DNA from: Dehalococcoidia bacterium
GTDB taxonomy: Bacteria; Chloroflexota; Dehalococcoidia; SM23-28-2; RBG-16-64-32
Direction of reading: 5' to 3'
Assembly (NCBI GenBank): GCA_030690405.1
Contig: JAUYGU010000059.1
Span: forward strand, 6,731-70,730
DNA: 64,000 bases
Position numbers and translations under genes: made by a program. Positions 1 through 8,117 of the stretch are shown piece by piece; the first letter of the stretch is position 1; every line of letters starts with the position of its first letter. Below the pieces are notes generated by a model, which was not told where the DNA came from, made no database searches, and saw only the letters and a list, made by a program, of their open reading frames with translations.

Positions 1-29
1 CGGCTCCTCCTGGCGGAACGGGAGCACGT

Positions 30-482
30 TCATCGTGATGGAGGTGCGGCGGGAGTGGGTGGCGGCGCCGACGGCGGAGCGGGAGGTGCCGGCGTAGGGC
101 AGGCCTGCACCGGGCCCGATGCTTGGTCCTTCTTCTTTTCCTCCATTTCGCTCAACATCTCGGCCAGATACTCTCCAGGCACGACAGCGCTGATCCCGTA
201 GTTGTAGTAAGTCCTCCCGCCAACAATTTCGCTTTCAGAGCGGAATCCCAGGGTGAGAACTCCGAGGAAACAATGCCGGCCACCATCATCACCGTCATAA
301 AACACCCACACTGGCGACCCACTGTTTCCCCGATATGATTGCGATTCGATCAGCCGATAACGGGAACGCCCAGCCAGCCGTTTTGCCCCTCCCAAGATTC
401 CTTCGCGGCCATTGCTGACACCCGGAGACGAGGCGTCGTTGCCGCTCAGAATGACAGGATAGGGGCGCCGTTCTCCGCTCAT
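30..482 (-). pseudogene. Truncated trypsin-like serine protease fragment with proline-rich tail
   Basis: The 150-residue frame contains GNSGSPV near residue 53, the catalytic-serine motif of trypsin-fold proteases, followed by a short beta-rich stretch and a tail made almost only of Pro, Ala and Ser. The catalytic His and Asp of the family would lie upstream of residue 1 and are absent. The first residues are encoded by a copy of the ctcagaatgacag repeat end (445-459), so the gene seems to have been cut 5' by a repeat. I read it as a remnant; a short secreted protein with an unusual start is less likely. The frame closes at 30, so the gene does not continue off the window. Confidence 0.45.
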
Positions 483-585
483 TCCTTCGATACCTCAGGA
501 TGAGCGAGGTGGACGGTAATCCGCTCAAGAACCATAATCACCGCTACGAAACTTCAAGACCCGCCGGGCGGCTGCGCCCTGCGGT

Positions 586-609
586 TCGGGGTCGGCCAGA
601 ATGACAGGA
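586..609. repeat. Degenerate end of repeat family A
   Basis: Contains ggtcggccagaatgacagg, one base different from the 3' end of the family A element described at 3240. The whole 483-631 gap holds no convincing gene. Confidence 0.5.
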
Positions 610-631
610 GGGCAGGGACGGGGCCCTGCCC

Positions 632-1585
632 CTACGCGCTGGGCACCGGGCGGCCGGGCAGGTCGAGGCCGGGCGGGGGCGGGGCGGGGTTCTCCACGCC
701 GAACATGAGCTGCGCGGGCACCAGGGAGACGAGCTCCTGCAGCTCCCACTTGCCGTCCTTGGTGATCTGGCGGACGGCGGTCTCCTCGGCGGCGAGGGAG
801 ACGGCGCCACCGGCGACGTGGAATATCTTGCCGTTGACGTTCCAGGCCTCGTCCGTGCAGAGGTAGACGACCATCGGGGCGACGTGCTCCGGGGTCGCCT
901 GCACAAGCGCGGGCGGGCCGCCGGGCGAGGCGATGCCGCGCTGGGCGCGGAGCTGACGGGCGGCGTCCGGCACGGTGGCGGTCATGCGCGTCTGAGCGCC
1001 GGGGGCGATGGCGTTGCAGGTGACGCCGTAGCGGCCGATGTCGCGGGCGACGACGCGGGTGAGGCCGGCGATGCCGGCCTTGGCGGCGCCGTAGTTCGAC
1101 TGGCCGGAGATGCCGCGCAGGCCCGATATGGAGGAGAAGTTCACGATCCGGCCGTAGCGCTGCTGGCGCATGAGGACGGAGGCGGGCTTGATCGTGTTGT
1201 AGTGGCCCTTCAGGTGGACGGCGATGACGGCGTCCCACTCCTCCTCGCTCATGTTGAAGATCATGCGGTCGCGGAGGATACCGGCGACATTGACGAGGAT
1301 ATCGACGCGGCCGAAGGCGTCGACGCACTGGCGGACCATGCTCTCGCCGCCCGCGAGCTCGGCGACGCTATCGTAGTTGGCAACCGCCGTTCCGCCGGCG
1401 GCGCGGATCTCGGAGGCGACCTGGCCGGCGGGGCCGGCGTCGTGGCCGGTACCATCGACGTTGACGCCGGGGTCGTTGACGACGACGCTGGCGCCCTCTT
1501 CCGCGAGGGCGAGGGCGACGGCGCGGCCGATACCGCGACCGGCGCCGGTGACGACGGCGTTGCGTCCTTCGAGTCTAGCGGTCAT
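632..1585 (-). CDS. SDR-family 3-hydroxyacyl-CoA dehydrogenase-like protein (paralog 1)
   Basis: A 317-residue short-chain dehydrogenase/reductase. The cofactor motif TGAGRGIG is at residues 13-20, the catalytic Ser at 151/152, and YGAAK (Tyr165, Lys169) follows. The stretch NDPGVNVDG after beta-2 and the VNFSSISG region resemble the (R)-3-hydroxyacyl-CoA dehydrogenase domain of peroxisomal multifunctional enzyme type 2. A C-terminal extension of about 70 residues follows the core fold. The start has GGAGGAGA upstream. The neighbouring paralog (1700-2671) and two MaoC-type hydratases suggest acyl-CoA oxidation or a related CoA-ester pathway. The usual NNAG is NVAG here. Substrate not determinable. 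Confidence 0.88.
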   Translation of the reverse strand: MTARLEGRNAVVTGAGRGIGRAVALALAEEGASVVVNDPGVNVDGTGHDAGPAGQVASEIRAAGGTAVANYDSVAELAGGESMVRQCVDAFGRVDILVNVAGILRDRMIFNMSEEEWDAVIAVHLKGHYNTIKPASVLMRQQRYGRIVNFSSISGLRGISGQSNYGAAKAGIAGLTRVVARDIGRYGVTCNAIAPGAQTRMTATVPDAARQLRAQRGIASPGGPPALVQATPEHVAPMVVYLCTDEAWNVNGKIFHVAGGAVSLAAEETAVRQITKDGKWELQELVSLVPAQLMFGVENPAPPPPGLDLPGRPVPSA

Positions 1586-1699
1586 GTCTCATCTCCTCCG
1601 CGGGCGGTGTGGCAAACACGTAAGTTAGTGGCGCGCCGGCGGTTCGTAGGGGTCGAGCATGCTCGGCCCCTACACGTTTCGTGCGGGAGAAGCGTGTGG

Positions 1700-2671
1700 T
1701 CATGAGCCGGCGGCGGCCCGCGGTTCGGCGGGCGACCTGAAGGTCGCCCCTACATCAGGGGAGCGGCCCGGTATCTCAAGCTCGTCCGGCGGCGGCGCCG
1801 GGTTGCGGCTGCCTTCGAGAATCGCCGGCACCATCTTCGATAGCTCGTCCAGCGTCCACATGCCGTTCTTGAAGATCGTGCGGGAGGGCAGCGGGTGGTG
1901 GAGCAGGGCGACGGTGCCGGCGTAGACGTGGAATACCTGGCCGTTGATGTTCCAGGCGTGATCGCTGGCCAGGTAGCAGACCATGGGGCTCACGCACTCC
2001 GGCGCGAGCTCCTCGAGCTCTGCGGAGCGGGGGGCGCCGGCGCCGGGCCGCTGCTGGGGGATGGTGGCGGTGAGGCGGGTCCAGGCGCGGGGGGCGATGG
2101 CGTTGCAGGTGACGCCGTAGCGGCCCATATCGCGGGCGACGACGCGGGTGAGGCCGGCTATGCCGGACTTGGCGGCGCCGTAGTTGGCCTGGCCGGCGTT
2201 GCCCCAGAGGCCGGACTCCGAGGAGAAGTTGATGATCCGGCCGTAGCGCTGCTGCCGCATGATGACGGCTGCGGGCTTGGTGCAGGCGAAATGGCCCTTG
2301 AGGTGAACGGCGATGACGTCGTCCCACTCCTGCTCGCTCATGTTGAAGATCATGCGGTCGCGGAGGATGCCGGCGTTGTTCACGAGGATGTCGATGCGGC
2401 CGAAGCTGTCGATGGCGGTCTTGATGATGCTCTCGCCGCCGGCCATGGTGGCGACGGAGTCGTAGCTGGCGACGGCGGTCAGCCCCTTCGCCTTGATCTC
2501 GGCGACGACCTGGCCGGCGGGGCCGTCGTCGTGGCCGGCGCCGTCGGGGCCGACGCCGGGGTCGTTGACGACGACCTTCGCGCCCTCTTCGGCCATCTGG
2601 ATGGCGATGGCGCGGCCGATGCCGCGACCGGCGCCGGTGATGACAGCGATTTTACCTTCGAGCAGTGGCAC
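1700..2671 (-). CDS. SDR-family 3-hydroxyacyl-CoA dehydrogenase-like protein (paralog 2)
   Basis: This short-chain dehydrogenase of about 323 residues is closely similar to the next gene downstream, so the pair is a tandem duplication. It has TGAGRGIG near the N-terminus, the complete NNAG motif, SSESG and YGAAK for the catalytic Ser, Tyr and Lys, and the same C-terminal extension. Two GTG codons are possible starts. The one at 2671 has GGGAGGTG at a proper distance, whereas the one at 2677 lies inside that ribosome-binding site. The C-terminus runs through a family B repeat, so its tail differs from paralog 1. A role with the adjacent MaoC-type proteins in (R)-hydroxyacyl-CoA metabolism is inferred. 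Confidence 0.88.
   Translation of the reverse strand: MPLLEGKIAVITGAGRGIGRAIAIQMAEEGAKVVVNDPGVGPDGAGHDDGPAGQVVAEIKAKGLTAVASYDSVATMAGGESIIKTAIDSFGRIDILVNNAGILRDRMIFNMSEQEWDDVIAVHLKGHFACTKPAAVIMRQQRYGRIINFSSESGLWGNAGQANYGAAKSGIAGLTRVVARDMGRYGVTCNAIAPRAWTRLTATIPQQRPGAGAPRSAELEELAPECVSPMVCYLASDHAWNINGQVFHVYAGTVALLHHPLPSRTIFKNGMWTLDELSKMVPAILEGSRNPAPPPDELEIPGRSPDVGATFRSPAEPRAAAGS
1728..1755. repeat. Palindromic repeat family B (gcgacctgaaggtcgc)
   Basis: gggcgacctgaaggtcgccc is an almost perfect palindrome followed by ctaca. Copies recur near 2687, 10747, 24284 and 24428. This copy overlaps the 3' end of the SDR paralog 2 frame, so the last residues of that protein (GATFRSPAEPRAAAGS) are repeat-encoded. 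Confidence 0.75.
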
Positions 2672-2686
2672 GTTCACCTCCCACCT

Positions 2687-2781
2687 GGCGACCTGAAGGT
2701 CGCCGCTACATTCGGCCTCCCCACCCCGAGCCCGCCCCGCGGGCGACCTGGCGGGCGACCACAGGGGGTCGCCCCTACATG
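2687..2781. repeat. Two family B repeats between SDR and MaoC genes
   Basis: ggcgacctgaaggtcgcc is followed by a second, interrupted version in which extra sequence sits between gggcgacc and ggtcgcccctacat. No gene is visible in this gap. Confidence 0.65.
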
Positions 2782-2785
2782 CGTA

Positions 2786-3217
2786 TCAGCTCCGCGAGGG
2801 CAGGGCGACTGTGGCCGTGCCGGGGGTGGTCTTGCTTCCGTCCGGGTCCTCCGTCCACACCTCCACGTCGACCAGGTTGTCGTCGCCTTCGCTGCGCTTG
2901 CCGGTGACGATCCCCTTGCAGGTGACGTCCTTATCCACCATGTCCATGCCGCGGTACTGGCAGGCGACGCGCCTGACTCGCCCCCCATCGCCGGCCCACT
3001 CGTGGAGCATACGGCCGAGGAGGGCGTGCTTGAGGGCGCCGTGGACGATCCGGTCGGGGAGGCCGGTGCGCTGGGCGAAGTCCTTATCGTAGTGGATCTG
3101 GTAGAAGTCGCCGGAGCCGGCGGCCCAGTAGACCAGGCGCTGGGAATCGCAGTGCTGGGTCACGGGGGTCACGGCCTGGCCCTCGGTCACGTCTTCGAAG
3201 TAGAGCTGGTTGGGCAT
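2786..3217 (-). CDS. MaoC-like hot-dog dehydratase
   Basis: A 143-residue single hot-dog protein. Residues about 35-60 (AGSGDFYQIHYD, then IVHGALKH) give the Asp/His hydratase signature of MaoC or (R)-specific enoyl-CoA hydratases. GGGAGAAATTCC precedes the ATG. Expected reaction: hydration of 2-enoyl-CoA to (R)-3-hydroxyacyl-CoA. A second hot-dog protein, of the FAS1-like N-terminal type, is encoded just upstream at 3435-3932. Such pairs often form heterodimers, so the two genes may encode one enzyme. A family A repeat separates them. Confidence 0.85.
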   Translation of the reverse strand: MPNQLYFEDVTEGQAVTPVTQHCDSQRLVYWAAGSGDFYQIHYDKDFAQRTGLPDRIVHGALKHALLGRMLHEWAGDGGRVRRVACQYRGMDMVDKDVTCKGIVTGKRSEGDDNLVDVEVWTEDPDGSKTTPGTATVALPSRS

Positions 3218-3239
3218 GGAATTTCTCCCTAGGAGCTGG

Positions 3240-3344
3240 GTCGGCCCTCTGCCGAGGGCCGACGCCGCATTCGGGCGGCTGAGATTCTTCGCTCAGGACC
3301 GTTTTGCACACCCCGGGGTGGTACGGGGTCGCTCAGAATGACAG
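3240..3344. repeat. Interspersed repeat family A, full copy
   Basis: The element has an inverted-repeat head (ggccctctgccgagggcc), then gagattcttcgctcag, a variable GC-rich middle, and ends ggggtcgctcagaatgacag. gcttcgctcag and gctcagaatgacag are the conserved arms. Other full copies are at 4049, 4790, 7944, 22658, 24348, 32628 and 33707; all lie between genes. Confidence 0.85.
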
Positions 3345-3434
3345 GGAGCGCGGCGGCCAGGGCCTTGCCCCTGCGTGCGTCGTACGGTTCAGGTGGGCTC
3401 AGGACGAGCGGGCGGAGGGCGAACCGTGACGTCA

Positions 3435-3932
3435 TCAGTACTGGATGCCGGTGCCGCGCGCGACCGCGACGACTTTCCCCTGCGCGTTGCGGTAGGTGGT
3501 CTCCGTGACGGTGACGAGCATGGGGCCGAGCCTGCCCTCGCGCTCGCTGAGGTCGACAAGCTTGCTGGTGGCGGTGAGCAGATCGCCGGCGCAGACGGTA
3601 TCGAGGTACTCGATGTCCGTGCCGCCGTTGAGGATGCGCTTGAAGGGCGAATCGGCGCGGAAGTAGCCGCCCAGCCTCTGGGGCGCGTTCGGGTTGTAGA
3701 CCGGATGGCCGAGGAAGCCGACGGGCGCGGGGATGCCGCGGTAGCCCTTGCTCCTGGCGTGCTCCTCGTCGAAGAAGAGCGGGTCGGTGTAGCCGACGGC
3801 GCGGGCGAACATGCGACAGGCGGACTTGTCGACCTCGAAGGTGACGGGCTCGGACTCCTTGCCGATCTCGGCGCGCATCGCGTCGGTGATGACCGACCCT
3901 TCGACAGGCTCAGGGCGGGGAGCCTGGGTCAT
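3435..3932 (-). CDS. FAS1-like / MaoC N-terminal dehydratase-domain protein
   Basis: A 165-residue hot-dog protein of the dehydratase half that usually pairs with a MaoC-type subunit. Visible features are ARAVGYTDPLFFD near residue 40 and the PAPVGFLGHP region near 70. Residues 6-12 (RPEPVEG) are encoded by a family E repeat (cttcgacaggctcaggg) lying in frame just after the ATG, so the mature N-terminus is repeat-derived. GGAGGCGCCCC precedes the ATG. It is probably co-expressed with the MaoC gene downstream, although the 217-bp gap with a family A repeat may separate transcripts. Confidence 0.8.
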   Translation of the reverse strand: MTQAPRPEPVEGSVITDAMRAEIGKESEPVTFEVDKSACRMFARAVGYTDPLFFDEEHARSKGYRGIPAPVGFLGHPVYNPNAPQRLGGYFRADSPFKRILNGGTDIEYLDTVCAGDLLTATSKLVDLSEREGRLGPMLVTVTETTYRNAQGKVVAVARGTGIQY

Positions 3933-3947
3933 GGGGCGCCTCCTTGG

Positions 3948-3972
3948 CAGGGCTGAAGCCCCGCAGCTACTC
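3948..3972. repeat. Palindromic repeat family F (gcagggctgaagccc-gcagctac)
   Basis: ggcagggctgaagccccgcagctac is also found, with small changes, at 8118 and 24655. It lies 15 bases upstream of the hot-dog gene start. Confidence 0.6.
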
Positions 3973-4048
3973 AGGGGCGGTAAACCCTAACGTTTGCGTC
4001 AGGGAGCATACATCAGCCCCCGAACGGTGTCAAACGGGCGCGGTATGG

Positions 4049-4154
4049 GGCCGGCCCTCTGCCGAGGGCCGACGACGGGTTCGGGGGGCCGAGATTCTTC
4101 GCTCAGAAACGCCCGGCGCTACCGACGCGAATACGGGGTCGCTCAGAATGACAG
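4049..4154. repeat. Interspersed repeat family A, full copy
   Basis: Nearly identical to the copy at 7944-8051 (about three differences in 104 bases), while the other copies share only the arms. The two are therefore a recent duplication or were gene-converted. A 3' fragment (ggctcagaatgacag) lies downstream at 4211-4225. Confidence 0.85.
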
Positions 4155-4228
4155 AAAGAACGAGATCACAGGCGAGGTGACGTGCGGGTTAGCGAGGTTC
4201 CTCGCCTTCCGGCTCAGAATGACAGACG

Positions 4229-4666
4229 CTAGATGGTCGTCTCGTCGTAGCCCCAGGGCTCGCCGGGGGCGGCGCCGGGGAGGCGCGGGTCCTCCAGCTC
4301 CACCATCTCGCGGCTGAAGGCGGCGGCGAGGCCGAGGGCGTAGGCGATTAGCATGAGCGAACGCATGAGCAGACCGACACCGCCGAGGGCAAGCAGGCCG
4401 CCGCCCACGGCGGGCCTATCGCGGAGACGGCAGAGGCCGGCGGCGGCGCAGGCCGCGGAGGCGCGCGGGCGCCCGCGAAGCATCACGGCCACGCCCGCCG
4501 CCGCCAGGGGCAGGCCGAGCAACCGTCCGCGCCCCGCGGGCAGCCTGGGGATGCGCTGCCGCCGCTCGAAGGAGAGGACGGCGGAGGGGAGGGTGAGGAG
4601 CCAGACGCGGGCGGCCAGGCGTTTGGGGATGGGGAAGTGCTGGAGAAGCTGCATTACGCGGCGCAT
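4229..4666 (-). CDS. Hypothetical membrane protein
   Basis: A 145-residue frame with hydrophobic stretches near residues 50-62 and 95-118, an Arg-rich middle, and an acidic C-terminus ending PWGYDETTI. The hydrophobic stretches would allow two membrane passes. I do not recognise a family. It sits between two repeat clusters on the same strand as its neighbours. The high GC makes long open frames cheap here, so this is a tentative gene, supported mainly by non-random hydrophobicity and the lack of a better frame. Confidence 0.4.
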   Translation of the reverse strand: MRRVMQLLQHFPIPKRLAARVWLLTLPSAVLSFERRQRIPRLPAGRGRLLGLPLAAAGVAVMLRGRPRASAACAAAGLCRLRDRPAVGGGLLALGGVGLLMRSLMLIAYALGLAAAFSREMVELEDPRLPGAAPGEPWGYDETTI

Positions 4667-4756
4667 TATGGGCCGTCGGGGGCGGGGAGCGCAAGGGCCA
4701 TCAACAGATAGAGGAACGGATTAGGGGTGGACCCTCACCCCGACCCTCCGGGTCGA

Positions 4757-4780
4757 CCCTCTCCCGCGTTCGGGAGAGGG
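4757..4780. repeat. Hairpin repeat family G (ccctctcccg...cgggagaggg)
   Basis: A ten-base perfect stem around CGTT. The same hairpin follows nuoN (19257-19280). It may act as a terminator for convergent transcription, but no T-run follows. Confidence 0.6.
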
Positions 4781-4789
4781 TGGGCAGGG

Positions 4790-4894
4790 GCCGGCCCTCT
4801 GCCGAGGGCCGGCGGCGAGTTCGGGAGGCTGAGATTCTTCGCTCAGAACCGCCAAGCGTTTCCGGCGCGACTGCGGGGTCGCTCAGAATGACAG
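4790..4894. repeat. Interspersed repeat family A, full copy
   Basis: Head palindrome ggccctctgccgagggcc, then gagattcttcgctcag and the gctcagaatgacag end. It stops 12 bases before the stop codon of the PHP gene. Confidence 0.85.
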
Positions 4895-4905
4895 TAGGGG
4901 TCGGC

Positions 4906-5541
4906 TCAGGGGAGCGAGACCGGCTGGAAGCGACCGGCCCGCAGCTCGGCGACCAGGCTCGGAACGCCGGTCACGTCGCGCTCGAAGCGGGTGGCGCAGC
5001 GGCCGACGTCGTCGCGCTGGTGGGCGTCGCTGGCAGCGACGGCGGGCAGGCCGAGGCGGTGGCAGAGCTCCCGCGCGAAGGCGTTCTCGCGCTCGGAGCC
5101 GCGGCCGTTCAGCGTCTCCATGGCGCATACGTGGCGGTAGGCGGGGTTGGCAGCGGCGCGGTCCAGCGCCTCCGACCAGTCGCCGTCATGGCGGAGGTGG
5201 AAGGGGAGCTGACGGCGGTAGGGGTGAGCGGCGACAAGGGCGCCGCCGGCATCTTCGACAAGGCGCGCCAACTCGGCGGAGCGGTGCATGCCGTAGACGT
5301 AGCGATCGATGCCGAAGGCGAGGAGGTGGCCGTCCTCCGTGTTGACCTCGATGGCGGGGATGACGGCGAAATCGTGGCGGCGGGCGAGGTCACGGACGGC
5401 TTGCGGGTCCCAGGTGAAGTCGTGCTCGGTGAGGCAGACGGCGTCGAGGCCGGCGGCCTTGGCGGCCTCGATCAGGTCGTCGGGGGTGAGGAGGGAGTCG
5501 TGGGAGAGGGGCTGGGTGTGGGTGTGGAGGTCGATGAGCAC
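4906..5541 (-). CDS. PHP-domain metal-dependent phosphoesterase
   Basis: The protein starts at GTG with IDLHTHT directly after it, as is usual in the family (211 residues). A longer frame would begin at 5616 but would add an atypical leader and overlap the preceding gene. Metal-ligand motifs are in order: HTH, LTEHD, EVNTEDG, AAHPY, and SDAHQRDDVG near the C-terminus. PHP proteins of this length include 3',5'-nucleotide bisphosphate phosphatases and other phosphoesterases; the substrate cannot be told from sequence. It follows the low-GC gene at 5567 by 25 bases and may be transcribed with it. Confidence 0.83.
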   Translation of the reverse strand: MLIDLHTHTQPLSHDSLLTPDDLIEAAKAAGLDAVCLTEHDFTWDPQAVRDLARRHDFAVIPAIEVNTEDGHLLAFGIDRYVYGMHRSAELARLVEDAGGALVAAHPYRRQLPFHLRHDGDWSEALDRAAANPAYRHVCAMETLNGRGSERENAFARELCHRLGLPAVAASDAHQRDDVGRCATRFERDVTGVPSLVAELRAGRFQPVSLP

Positions 5542-5566
5542 TGCGGGTGGGGAAAGGGATGCGCGC

Positions 5567-6490
5567 CTATGCGCCAGAGGCATCCACTTGCTTGTGAGGA
5601 TCGTAGAATAGGCCAAGCTCCCGCTTCACTCCGTCTGGCATGCGCTCAACCTTCCTGAATCCCTCAAGGAGATCCTCCCGTTGCAGGCCGTACCAAGCAC
5701 CAAACATCGATCTGACCTCGTGGTTGATGAGACCGTTAAGCGCCAAGAGCACCTCAATCACCTCATCGAAGTTCTTCTGCTCGGCTATCGCGTTTGTGAA
5801 CCCTTCCCGGATATCGTGGAGGGGATGTGACTCAGTCCGGGCCTTCATGATGAACTCCGAAGGCGACAGTAGATGATTCCTTCCCTCGCCACCTCCGACG
5901 AGGTTCTGAACGACGATTGATTCCTTCTCTAACGAGTCGATCCCGAACAGCCACGGCGAGACCATAAGGGCCCAGACCCGATCCTCGCTCTCGCGGCTCG
6001 CGAGAAAGAGCCCGAGTGGGCGTGTCGCCTCTGCGAGAGGGAGAGTTCCAATTAGGGCACAGAACAGACGCACGTACCGCGCGGTCGCGTAGAACGCCTC
6101 GTCGAGTGCCTGGCTCGCGCCGTCGGCATGGGACTTGGCCCCCTTGTACTGCTGGAGATACCTTGCGAGTTCGCTCACGATTCCGGCGAGGGGCATTAGG
6201 TAATCGCACGCGTACGAATATAGCTGGTCGAGCATCTTCTCGCGCACGTTCAACTCGTGCTGAGTCCGCAGGCTAATCGTGTCGAACGCCCACTTCACGC
6301 CGACAGAGAGAGCCGCGACGCCGGTCGCAATTAGCCCGCCGGCAAGTGAAGCTTTTGCCGCAGCGTCCCAACCGCTCGGCCAGCTCGTCGCAACGAACAC
6401 GGCCTCCACCAATAGGACTGCGGAAATCGCACCGCACGCTGCAACGTGCAAAGCATGCAGTTCAGCCCACCGCAGTGAGCGCGGCAGCAA
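5567..6490 (-). CDS. Hypothetical membrane-anchored protein, lower GC than neighbours
   Basis: This 307-residue protein starts at TTG with GAGGG nine bases upstream. Two membrane segments lie at about residues 15-35 and 45-65, followed by a long mostly helical cytoplasmic region without a motif I know. Codon use is clearly more AT-rich than in the flanking genes, which suggests acquisition. The ribosome-binding site overlaps the stop of the 51-residue gene upstream, so the two are probably translated together. Function unknown. Confidence 0.65.
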   Translation of the reverse strand: MLPRSLRWAELHALHVAACGAISAVLLVEAVFVATSWPSGWDAAAKASLAGGLIATGVAALSVGVKWAFDTISLRTQHELNVREKMLDQLYSYACDYLMPLAGIVSELARYLQQYKGAKSHADGASQALDEAFYATARYVRLFCALIGTLPLAEATRPLGLFLASRESEDRVWALMVSPWLFGIDSLEKESIVVQNLVGGGEGRNHLLSPSEFIMKARTESHPLHDIREGFTNAIAEQKNFDEVIEVLLALNGLINHEVRSMFGAWYGLQREDLLEGFRKVERMPDGVKRELGLFYDPHKQVDASGA

Positions 6491-6496
6491 CCTGGA

Positions 6497-6652
6497 CTAC
6501 CCTCGCTTGGACGGTTGCTTGGGTGGCCGAGGAGGGATACTTGTCCCAGGAGGGCGTGGACTCACGCTACGACCGGGCGTCCTGGCAGGAGGCCTAGGAG
6601 CTATTGCCTTGTCACCCTTGCGCTCGAACGAGACCTTGTGCTTCATTGGCAT
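6497..6652 (-). CDS. Small basic, proline-rich protein (51 residues)
   Basis: This frame is shorter than usual gene-finder cut-offs. It has a good ribosome-binding site (GAGGGG, five bases before ATG), begins MPMKHKVSFERKG, then is dominated by Arg-Pro and Lys-Pro pairs and ends at a TAG seven bases before the TTG of the 307-residue protein. A TATAAT box lies 31 bases upstream. Strongly basic, with no membrane segment. Function unknown; its position suggests a partner of the downstream membrane protein. Confidence 0.5.
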   Translation of the reverse strand: MPMKHKVSFERKGDKAIAPRPPARTPGRSVSPRPPGTSIPPRPPKQPSKRG

Positions 6653-6682
6653 GCCCTCCCCTCTTGGCGAACATTTGACCGA

Positions 6683-6711
6683 ATTATAGCAGGGCAGGCA
6701 ATGGCCGTGAA
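6683..6711 (-). promoter_or_regulatory. Probable promoter of the 51/307-residue gene pair
   Basis: Minus-strand TATAAT (6683-6688), 17 bases after TTCACG (6706-6711). The start codon is 31 bases downstream of the -10 box. Confidence 0.5.
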
Positions 6712-6745
6712 GGGGCTGTCACGCACGGCTGTCGCCACGTGGCGG

Positions 6746-7921
6746 TCACTCGACGGCGAGGATGAGGGTGCCGGTGGAGGAGAGAGTGCCGCCGGTGCCG
6801 TTGACGAGGGCGAGCTTGGCGTCGGGGACCTGGCGCTCGCCGCATTCGCCGCGGAGCTGGCGGACGGCCTCGATGAGGAGGAAGATGCCGTACATGCCGG
6901 GGTGGGTGTAGGAGAGGCCGCCGCCGTTGGTGTTGAGGGGGAAGTCGCCGCCGGGGGCGGTGCGCTGGCCGGAGACGAAGGCGCCGCCTTCGCCCCTCCC
7001 GCAGAAGCCGAGCGCCTCCAGCGTGACGAGCACGGTGTATGTGAACGAGTCGTACACCTCCACGACGTCGATATCCTCGTGGCGGACGCCGGCCATCTCG
7101 AAGGCGAGGGGGCCGGAGATGCTGGCGGGGGTATCGGTGAGGTCGGGCATGGAGGCGATGGTCTGGTGGGTGGAGGCCTCGCCGGAGCCGAGGACGAGGA
7201 CGGGCTTCTTGCGACAGGCCTTCGCGCGCTCGGCGCTGGTGACGACGACGGCGCCGCCGGCATCGGTCACCAGGCAGCAGTCGAGGAGATGGAAGGGGTA
7301 GGTGATCCAGCGCGAGGAGAGGACATCCTCGATGGTGAGGGGGTCGCGCATCATCGCCCTCGGGTTGAGCATCGCCCACTTGCGGGTGGCGACGGCGATC
7401 TCGGCGAGCTGCTCGTGGGTGATGCCGTACTGGTGCATGTGGCGGGTGCAGGCGAGGGCGTAGACGCTGGGGGGTCCGCCGACGTGGTAGGGCATCTCGA
7501 ACTGGGAGGCGGGGAACCAGGGGTCGAGGGTGCCGCGGCCGGCGCCGGGGCGGTTGCGGTCGGAGTAGCCGGTCTGGCCGTGGGTGATGAGGGCGACGTT
7601 TATGAGGCCGGCCTCGATGGCGGCGGCGGCGTGCTCGACGTGGATGACGAATGAGGAGCCACCGACGGCGGTGCCGTCGGTGTACTTCGGGCTGATGCCC
7701 AGGTATTCGGCGACCTGGAGGCTGGGCGACCAGCCGGGCCCGGCGGTGAAGACGCCATCGACCTCCGACATCTCGATGCCGGCGTCGGCGAGGGCGTTGC
7801 GGGCGGCCTCGGCGTGAAGCTGCAGCGTCGACTTGTGGGGGACGATGCCGATCTCGTCGGACTCATCGGCGCCGGCGATGGCGACGCGGCCGGAGAGGCG
7901 GCGGCGGCCGGCCACGGTCAC
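6746..7921 (-). CDS. Thiolase-family protein (SCP2/lipid-transfer type)
   Basis: A 391-residue thiolase-fold protein of the type usually encoded with DUF35 proteins. The N-terminal half has LHAEAARNALADAGI and the nucleophile loop AVGGSSF, where classical thiolases carry a Cys; Ser/Gly is typical of this subgroup. The C-terminal half has NTNGGGLSYTHPG (the family's catalytic His region) and a final VNGTGG loop. The GTG start is preceded by GTGAGGG. Probable role: thiolytic or lyase chemistry on acyl-CoA together with the DUF35 protein encoded upstream. It may form a non-classical heteromer in steroid or acyl-chain breakdown; this part is inference. Confidence 0.85.
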   Translation of the reverse strand: MTVAGRRRLSGRVAIAGADESDEIGIVPHKSTLQLHAEAARNALADAGIEMSEVDGVFTAGPGWSPSLQVAEYLGISPKYTDGTAVGGSSFVIHVEHAAAAIEAGLINVALITHGQTGYSDRNRPGAGRGTLDPWFPASQFEMPYHVGGPPSVYALACTRHMHQYGITHEQLAEIAVATRKWAMLNPRAMMRDPLTIEDVLSSRWITYPFHLLDCCLVTDAGGAVVVTSAERAKACRKKPVLVLGSGEASTHQTIASMPDLTDTPASISGPLAFEMAGVRHEDIDVVEVYDSFTYTVLVTLEALGFCGRGEGGAFVSGQRTAPGGDFPLNTNGGGLSYTHPGMYGIFLLIEAVRQLRGECGERQVPDAKLALVNGTGGTLSSTGTLILAVE

Positions 7922-7943
7922 GGCGCCCTCACTTCGACCCCGT

Positions 7944-8051
7944 GGGGCCGGCCCTCTGCCGAGGGCCGACGACGGGTTCGGGGGGCCGAGATTCTTCGCT
8001 CAGACACGCCCGGCGTTACCGACGCGAATATGGGGTCGCTCAGAATGACAG
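7944..8051. repeat. Interspersed repeat family A, full copy
   Basis: Near-identical twin of 4049-4154. It sits 22 bases upstream of the thiolase start, where it probably splits the thiolase from the YbaK-like gene. Confidence 0.85.
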
Positions 8052-8117
8052 GGGGAGGAGCGGCGCCGGCGATGGCGACGCGGCCGCCGAATTGATTCGG
8101 CGGGCGTGTGCTCCTGG

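Noticed and set aside
1895..3232. A 445-codon plus-strand frame over the SDR and MaoC genes
   Set aside because: Gly/Asp/Val repeats typical of an antisense shadow; the minus strand has three clear enzymes.
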